From Sabellastarte sp. h YS-2021 (lineage: Eukaryota; Annelida; Polychaeta; Sabellida; Sabellidae): DNA of 64,000 nt. The translations under genes were made by a program, and so were the position numbers. The stretch covers positions 162,301,609 to 162,365,608 of the forward strand of contig OZ024929.1 of NCBI GenBank assembly GCA_964017235.1, in the 5' to 3' direction. The notes under the pieces are model-generated. The model had not been told where the DNA came from, made no database searches, and was given only the letters and a program-made list of their open reading frames with translations. Positions 57,601 through 64,000 of the stretch are shown one piece after another. Each line of letters starts with the position of its first letter. Position 1 is the first letter of the stretch.

Positions 57601-57960
57601 CATTAGAGGATGTTGCATCAATTTTGCGCTATATAAATGATTCTATTCTATTCTATGTAGACCTTGTGTATTTTCCCCAATCAGTATCTCAGAAATCATA
57701 AGGTATAAGAAGTTTTTTACCAGGCAGAGAGTTGGTTAGGGGTTGTAACTGTGCAGCTTTAGAGTGTAACCTTGATTGGACACTGCCACGGTGACTTTGA
57801 AATTTAAAATCTCACGTGGGCCATATCTCAGTCGTATGGTTAAGAAAATTCTTAGTTGGCAGGAATATTTGTTGGAGGTGTAGTTATTTAAGTCATGGTG
57901 TGACCTTGATTTGAATTTTATCTTTTAGTGACCCTAAAATTTAACATTTTGTCTGACCCA
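54700..57960 (-). repeat. Family H array remnants, split by a LINE
   Basis: Reverse-oriented H units at 54770-55000 (GTAGGATGTTGATACTTTGTAG, TTGACCTTGACCTGACCTTT) and 57660-57960 (GGTATAAGAAG, GGTTAGGGGTTGTAACTGTG). The text TTGACTTTACCATAGTGA just left of the LINE is the H phrase 'GACTTT...TAGTGACC', which continues beyond it. Confidence 0.7.
55622..57660 (+). pseudogene. 5'-truncated L2/CR1-like LINE reverse transcriptase
   Basis: Non-LTR retrotransposon ORF2 remnant. A weak upstream part (WRKDNSAINHSRYRAVVNRY, stops, a frameshift near 56010) leads into the RT domain: PIPTSLVKDCADI, TPLLKKPSLD, NYRPVSNLSFISKLIEK, LLDLSAAFDIIDH, YGVPQDSVLGPLLFTLYT (QG changed to QD) and LYADYTQIY, then the thumb and C-terminal domain (LHWLPISYRI) to the stop at 57595-57597. 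The RT box YADD reads YADY (56686-56697), so a catalytic aspartate is lost; a TGA (56515-56517) breaks the frame. The 3' end GCGCTATATAAATGATT plus a TTCTA repeat tail (57641-57657) is typical of L2/CR1-type elements. The endonuclease is missing. Confidence 0.9.
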
Positions 57961-59272
57961 TAACCCTGATGCTATTCTGTGTTAATATATCGGAACAGGA
58001 TTTAATGGTGACAAAAAGCAGTACATACAATGTCGTCTGCACTGTAAAGTACTGGGTATCAATGACCAGCTTCTGAAGGTTCATATTTCCGGCCATGGGG
58101 AAGATTCTAATTAACCTGAGGGATGAAGGCAGTTGTGTTATTACAACATCACTGAATATTTCTAGTCAAATAGGGCTGATCAGTTGTAACCTCATATCTA
58201 TGTATTTAAATCTTATGTAAAGTTTAAATTTTAGCTTACCTTTTACATTAAAAAAGATGGAAAAATACCACTTGCAATATTCAAATATGGTATACTGTTT
58301 AGAATAGAGCCTAGAAAATCCATTGATTGATGTTAAACTCAATTTGTAACTTGCAAGAAAAATTGGCTAGTAATTTTATACTATTGATACTTTTTATGTA
58401 GATTCCCTTGTGTGAATATCAGGCTAGGATCTTTCCTGGATTATATCCCCAGATGAAAGTCGGGGATATATTGCATTCAGGTCCGTCGCACCGCCGCCGC
58501 CGTAGAAATGTCCTTGTGTACGCGATACCTCGAAAATTGATCAGTATTTTTTTTTCAAACTTGGTACACATGTTAAGGGTGCCCAAAGGAAGATCCCTAT
58601 TTTAAGGTGACCTTAAACTCCCAATAATAAAGAACTTATGGCCACCTTAAGGTCAGAAATTTGACTTATGGCCACTTAGAGCCCTCTATGTCACAAACTA
58701 TGAGGCTCATCTGGCTAAAACTTTACCTGAGAACACATTAATATATTCTTAGTACATGAGTCGAAAGTGAAGACTTTAAGGTGAGGAGAAAATTGTGTTT
58801 GTGCCCATAAAGACCCCACTTACGGATTTTTTCCTACATTTTTCACTTATTTTGCCCTATAATTTGGAAGTGGTAATTCTAATGAGTCTCAAACTGCACT
58901 AGGTATAACTTTTATATGTAATCCTTGTCTGTGAAAAATTTAAAGGTTGTAGGTTTACCTATAAGGTCAACTTAAGGTCTCAAAATTGCCCACAGAGACC
59001 CAATTTATGGACTTTTTGCCACTTTCAAGCACTGTAGCTTTCAAACTATGTCTCTCATCTAAGTGAAATATCATCTGGGAATATATCAATATGTTTTTTT
59101 ATATGTGCCCCAAAATTTAGGTCTTTAATAGACATTTAACCTGTGTATGAGTAACATAAACACCCACCCGAGTGACCCTTTTAAGACATTTTTCACATAT
59201 TTTGCCCTGTAACTTGGAAATGGTAAGTCTGAGAAGTTTCAAACTGTATAAGATATAAATTCTATGTGTAAT

Positions 59273-62200
59273 TATTAATTACTAATTACTAATTAATGGG
59301 TCGCTTATTTGTTTTCACATAAGTTCGACTGATCGCCACCGCCAGATTATGGTCTCCCTTGAATAACTTCTTGGTCTTTCAAATTTTTCTTTCTTCTTAT
59401 CTTTCTTTAAAATTATAGGGGCGGGAAACATTTTTGGGATACTTTCAGGAGACCTTTAAGCATTTTTTAAAAACACCCTGTCATCGCGTTTCGGAAAAAA
59501 CACACACCAGTGCTATAAAATTTACCAGGTACATTCTAGACCAAATTTCGCAGGTCAGAAAGGATTTTTTCATCAATCGGACCATAGATGTCTGAATGGG
59601 AGGCGTTTGATTTTCGTAATTTTTTTTAAAATGAGTACTTTGTCTGTATCTAAAAAATGTCAGGATTTTGGCGTTTAGTTGGAATAACTTATTCAGCTAC
59701 TTTTTGATAATCTTTCACATGCCGAAATTTTAGCCCTGTATCTGCAATCTTAAGGTCATCTTAATGTCAAAAAAGGGGGTTTAACCCTCCAGTTCACTTA
59801 GTTTTTCACTTTTTTCAACCAAACTTGGCATATATAAGAAGATTTACCAAAGGATTATCTTGATGTTATGGTGACCTTAAACTGTTAATATTATTGGAGC
59901 TATGGCCCGCATAAAGTCATAAGATTGGAATAAAACAGCCCGGCTCCTTTATTTTTTCATTTTTTTTAAAATCTAACATGTATTGATATTGAGGTAGATA
60001 AAAAAAAGACATCTTACTACCGAATGATTTAAATATTAATAATGTTATGGCCAACTTAAACTTAACATATAGGGTTTTTCAGCCCTAAGCTCAGTTAATG
60101 TTTAAATTTGTAAAATAAAACTTGGCACATTTATAAAGGTTGCTAGGACATTCTAATTTTATGGTCACCTTAAAGTCCCAATATGAATGAAGTTATGGTC
60201 TCCTTACAGTGACAAAAAGGAAGTTTTCAGCCTACAGCTATCTTATTGTTCAACTGACCTCAGCTAAACTTTGTACACTTATAAAGGATGACAAAAGGGA
60301 CATTCTTATTTTATGGTCACCTTAACGTCCCAATATTAATGAACTTATGGCCACCTTGCAGTGAAATTATGGAGTTTTTCATCTCCAGCTATCATACTGT
60401 TCAGCTCACCTCAGTTAAATTTTGCACTTTAAAGATGACAATAGGGACATTCTTATTTTCTTTCCACCTTGGAGTTCTAATACAAGTACAGTCATGGCCA
60501 TCTTGAAGTAAAAATGAGTTTTCAGCAGCCAACTGACTTACTGTTCAATAACAACAGTTTAACTTAACACATTGATTAAGCTTAAGGAAGATTTTTATGA
60601 CCTTTTTTCTTAAAATTCTTGTATTTCAGAGACTTTGGCCATCTTAACATAATAAATATATAGTTCTTGCGGTGTACGGAACTTTGCCCTTCAGGTACTT
60701 TGCCCTTCAGGTACGTTGCCCTTCGGAACTTTGCCCTTCAGGTACTTTGCCCTTCACTAAATATGAGGGGTAGGAACTTTGCCCTTCACTAATTAAAAAT
60801 GCCCTTCACATGTAAAAACCTTTACTGGGAGTAATAGCACACTTTAGTACTATACAGTACTATACTGGGAATGAATCACCACAGGAAATGTAAAGCCCTT
60901 CACATTCAAAAAAGTTTTATTAGGATTACTTGCATACTACATAAAATCCAGAAATAAAATCCAGAAGTTAATTTATAAAGTTGTCATACCCTTACAATAA
61001 GTGCTTTTTATTATTTTTAATATGTGTAATTAAGCTTAAATGGATCTAATTTGTGGATCAACAAACTGATTCTACATACTACATAAGACACAACTATGTA
61101 CAAGCCCTTCATATTTTTAAGAACATTTGTTGGGATTAATTGTAGATCTTAATTGCATACTATACAGAGGCCCTTCATATTTTAACAAAGTTTAATTAGG
61201 ATAAATTGCATACTACATAAATTATTGAATTGAATAATACATAAAACTGGATTATTGATTGTCTAGAATAATAGCCTTCAATTATGTAATCATATGATAA
61301 AGTATCTTCTGTGATCATGGACTGAAACAATAGAACTGCCACAACAGTAAGAAACCAGTTATGGGTTTACCAGTCTCTCATTCATTCACCATCCATTTCC
61401 CTTTTCACCTCAATAGCCAATTCAACAAAAGGTCTGTCACCCATAGAAATGTATTGTGGGGATTAACTTGGACAACAGTCTTTTTGTTGGGCTTGACATG
61501 CATTATACAGTTATATATTATACATACTTGGCTTCCTCAACAAAATAAACACAGTATCTCATTCATTCACCATCCATTTCCCTTTTCACCTCAATAGTAA
61601 ATTCAACAAAAGGTCTGTCACCCATAGAAATGTATTGTGGGGATAAACTTGGACAACAGTCTTTTTGTGGGGCTTGAAAACAACTCGTTTACACACATGA
61701 ATGGACAATATTTATAATTTAAATTTTTTTTCATGTGAAGGGCATTTTTAATTAGTGAAGGGCAAAGTACCTACCCCTCAAATTGAGTGAAGGGCAAAGT
61801 ACCTGAAGGGCAAAGTTCCGAAGGGCAACGTACCTGAAGGGCAAAGTACCTGAAGGGCAAAGTTCCCGGATTCAGTTCTTGCTCCCACCTCATTTATTTT
61901 AAGACTTTTTAAAACCACACTTGGCACATGTATACTTAAAACTAAATTTCTGTTATCTGGCAAAGCTAACCTACTATTTATGAAGTTATGGCATCTTAAA
62001 AAATGAGGTATTTAGCATGCACTGATGTGGTTATTAACATATTACAGCTGATCAATGTTTATATAATGTAAATTCCCAATTTTAGGCACATTAAAAAAAT
62101 CCCACATTCTTCTGATTCCATTGTGGAATTGTGTGGATATGCTTTTTCCTTTTTGGGGGGAGAAAAAGGCTTTAATTCAGCTTTTGTTTTGCAGCAGGAG

Positions 62201-62805
62201 TTGTTGATCTATCTACTTATTCACATTGACTATTTAAATTGGTCCAATGTATAGACTTGACTTCTTTCAGAAGATAAGATGACTGAGAAAAGCACTTTCT
62301 CATAAACAGTTTTTCTTGTACAGTATTTTATGTATCTCCAGCTAATTGAAAAGGAATGAGTTGTCTCTTTTTTCTCGTCCAACTCTGTATTTGGTTTTGT
62401 GTGATATCTATCTGGAGGCACATTCATAGCAAGTCCCATGGCCTGCTGTGCTATTCATCCCTTCTGCACACTGAGTGAAAAGGTTGATAAGGGATATCAA
62501 GATGTATTCATTTCCTTTCATTAAGGGATATGCTTACAGTAAATCTTCTTGGGGGTAAACAATTCAAACAAGGACATTAAAATTTAGGTTCATAGAAGTG
62601 GATCCTTCTGGAAGTAATAGCTCACATTCTGCTTACAGTTTGATACTGCAACTGCTACAGTTTTAAATAATCCACCTTTTTATCAGATACAAAACACAGT
62701 AAAGCTTATGTTCTCCTTACAGTCTCATACTGCAACTACTACAGATTTATTAATCCAAGTCTCCATCCCGGCTGCTTGTTTTTGTCAGCAAAATCCTTTT
62801 CTAGT
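59273..62805 (-). mobile_element. Full-length family C array element
   Basis: Minus orientation. The hairpin/3' side is at 59273-59370 (here degenerate: GGGTCGCTTATTTG, GATCGCCACCGCC). The 5' side ends near 62805, reading ACTAGAAAAGGATTTTGCTG on the minus strand. It contains the region homologous to 590-840, an array of about 150-bp units (60100-60540: TTATGGTCACCTTAAAGTCC; CTTTGTACACTTATAAAGG), a nested fold-back element (60671-61873), and end-specific text CCGGCTGCTTGTTTTTGTCA shared with 45410-45440. No target duplication is evident at its borders. Both ends are fixed by the interrupted family D repeat. Confidence 0.82.
60671..61873. mobile_element. Fold-back Mutator-like element, 9-bp target duplication
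   Basis: The 1203-bp element is flanked by a perfect 9-bp duplication AGTTCTTGC (60662-60670, 61874-61882). Terminal inverted repeats of about 130 bp consist of short modules GGAACTTTGCCC, TTCAGGTACTTTGCCC and TTCACTAAT, with the complement at 61740-61865. The interior has a direct duplication of about 125 bp (61373-61498 and 61555-61680: TCATTCATTCACCATCCATT; GTCACCCATAGAAATGTATT). No transposase. Confidence 0.88.
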
Positions 62806-63440
62806 CTTTGTATGTGACAGATTTTAAGTCTGAAGCTTTAATTTGAAGGTCACATTGAGGTCTCTAAAAGGCTCACAGAGACACAATATTTGGACTTTTT
62901 GCCATTTTAAGCCCAGTGACTGTTAATCTATGTGACTGATCAAGCTGAAATCCCATCTGGAAATACATTATTATGTTCTTTTTATGTGCCAAAAATAAAG
63001 GCTTTAAAGACACATTTAACCTGTGTATGAGGACCATAAACACCCACCCGAGTGACCCTTTTTAGACATTTTTCACAAATTTTGCTCTATAACTTGGAAA
63101 TGGTAAGTCTGAGAAGTTTCAAACTGTATTAGATATAAATTCTATGTGTAATCTTTGTATGTGACAGAGGTCTCTAAAAGGCCCACAGAGACCCAATATT
63201 TGGACTTTTTGCCACTTTTAAGCCCTGTGACTGTTAAACTATGTGATTGATAGAGCTGAAATACCATCTGGGAATACATTATTATGTTCTTTTTACATGT
63301 GCCAAAAATCAAGGCTTTTAGTAGACATTTAACCTGTGTATGAGGACCATAGACACTCACCCAAGAGACCTTTTTGACATTTTTTCTGTATGTTGCCCTG
63401 TTATTTGGAAATGCTAAGTGTGACAAGTCTTAAACTGTAT

Positions 63441-64000
63441 TATGATCACCCCACTGGGGGGTGAACATATTATTTTTGCTTTTTCCGCCGTCTGGCGTCC
63501 GCCGTCCGTCACGCTTGGTTTCCGGTCATTTCAAGGAAAAGTATGTATCTTATCTTTACCAAATTTGGTATGGGTGTTTATTGGATTAATAGCTTGCATG
63601 GGATTGCTTTTGGTGAAGATAGCTCTATAGCTAACTGAGTAATAGCTACTTAGCTACTTTTGTGTGCATTATAAGGAAAAACATTTGACATATCTTTACC
63701 AAATTTGGTATGAACAATAGTTAGGTCAATAGCTTGCTTGGGATTGCTTTTAGTGATAATAGCCATATAACTGACTGAGTAATAGCTACTTAGCTACTCT
63801 GAGTAGCATTTTAATTTTAAGCATTTTAAAGGAAAAGTATTTCACCTATGTTCACAAAATTTGGGATGGAGGATTATTGGATGAATAGCTTGCTTGGGAT
63901 TGCTTTTGGTGATAATACCTTTATAGCTAACTGAGTAATAGCTACTGTGCTATATAGCTATTATGCTATTTTGAGGTGACTTTTTTCTTGACATTTTAAT
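63441..64000 (+). mobile_element. Start of array element family F, cut by window end
   Basis: Hairpin 63446-63464 (TCACCCC-ACT-GGGGGGTGA), then CCGCCGTCTGGCGTCCGCCG and TCCGTCACGC, then three units of about 150 bp (TTTACCAAATTTGGTATG; GCTTGCTTGGGATTGCTTTT; CTGAGTAATAGCTACTTAGC). GAGTAATAGCTACTT is also a core phrase of the family B array. The right part is outside the window. Confidence 0.7.

Larger units (their letters stand above)
58442..63440 (+). mobile_element. Family D array element, hosting a nested family C copy
   Basis: Hairpin 58442-58470 (TATATCCCC...GGGGATATA), then CGCACCGCCGCCGCCGTAGA, GCGATACCTCGAAAA and AAACTTGGTACACATGTTAA, then the array of about 325-bp units. The array stops at 59272 (CTATGTGTAAT) and resumes at 62806 (CTTTGTATGTGACAG); joined, these give the repeat text seen intact at about 63138-63165. 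So 59273-62805 is an insertion. The element ends near 63440. Confidence 0.85.

Overview
The window is eukaryotic: AT-rich, with spliced host genes, non-LTR retrotransposons, cut-and-paste DNA transposons and, above all, long tandem arrays inside hairpin-ended repeats. The repeat style (several families with short terminal palindromes, a CpG-rich block such as the one after TATATCCCCAGACGAAAG, then 130-360 bp arrays) is what I associate with marine molluscs, most likely a bivalve. That assignment is inference.

Two host genes can be read, in divergent orientation. On the minus strand are the first four coding exons of a nucleoporin NDC1 (TMEM48) homologue (exons 19341-19388, 15641-15761, 13342-13443, 956-1127). 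Phases are compatible throughout, and the gene leaves the window on the left. On the plus strand is a complete TAX1BP3/TIP-1-like single-PDZ gene: exon 1 at 23582-23623, then a 20 kb intron, and exons at 43623-43775, 46506-46583 and 47632-47880, with poly(A) signals near 48176 and 48277. I see no host gene from 48.3 kb to the end.

Nearly everything else is mobile DNA. 0-15 kb (NDC1 introns): hairpin-ended array elements, including a 15 x 133 bp array at 3590-5584 and a 169 bp array at 5590-6890. 16-19 kb: an L1/Tx1-like LINE split by a hAT MITE. 19.5-23.5 kb (between the two promoters): a Mutator-like TIR element, a probable tRNA-derived SINE, a decayed RTE-like LINE and a TA-target MITE. 23.8-43 kb (TAX1BP3 intron 1): a 1.1 kb inverted-repeat element, a Gln-rich pseudogene, a broken PIF/Harbinger transposase split by 3.3 kb of repeats, and a nearly complete 7.86 kb PIF/Harbinger element (33831-41693) with a DDE transposase and a MADF-type partner gene. 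50-64 kb: more array elements, an L2/CR1-like LINE with a damaged RT active site, and a fold-back Mutator-like element nested in one array element that is itself nested in another.

The most interesting material is the set of array elements. At least six families share one layout (terminal hairpin, CpG-rich block, array), and the arrays of two families are diverged homologues. Copies sit directly at splice donors of NDC1 and TAX1BP3. Helentron-like (pearl-type) transposition is the best guess, but no replicase is encoded here.
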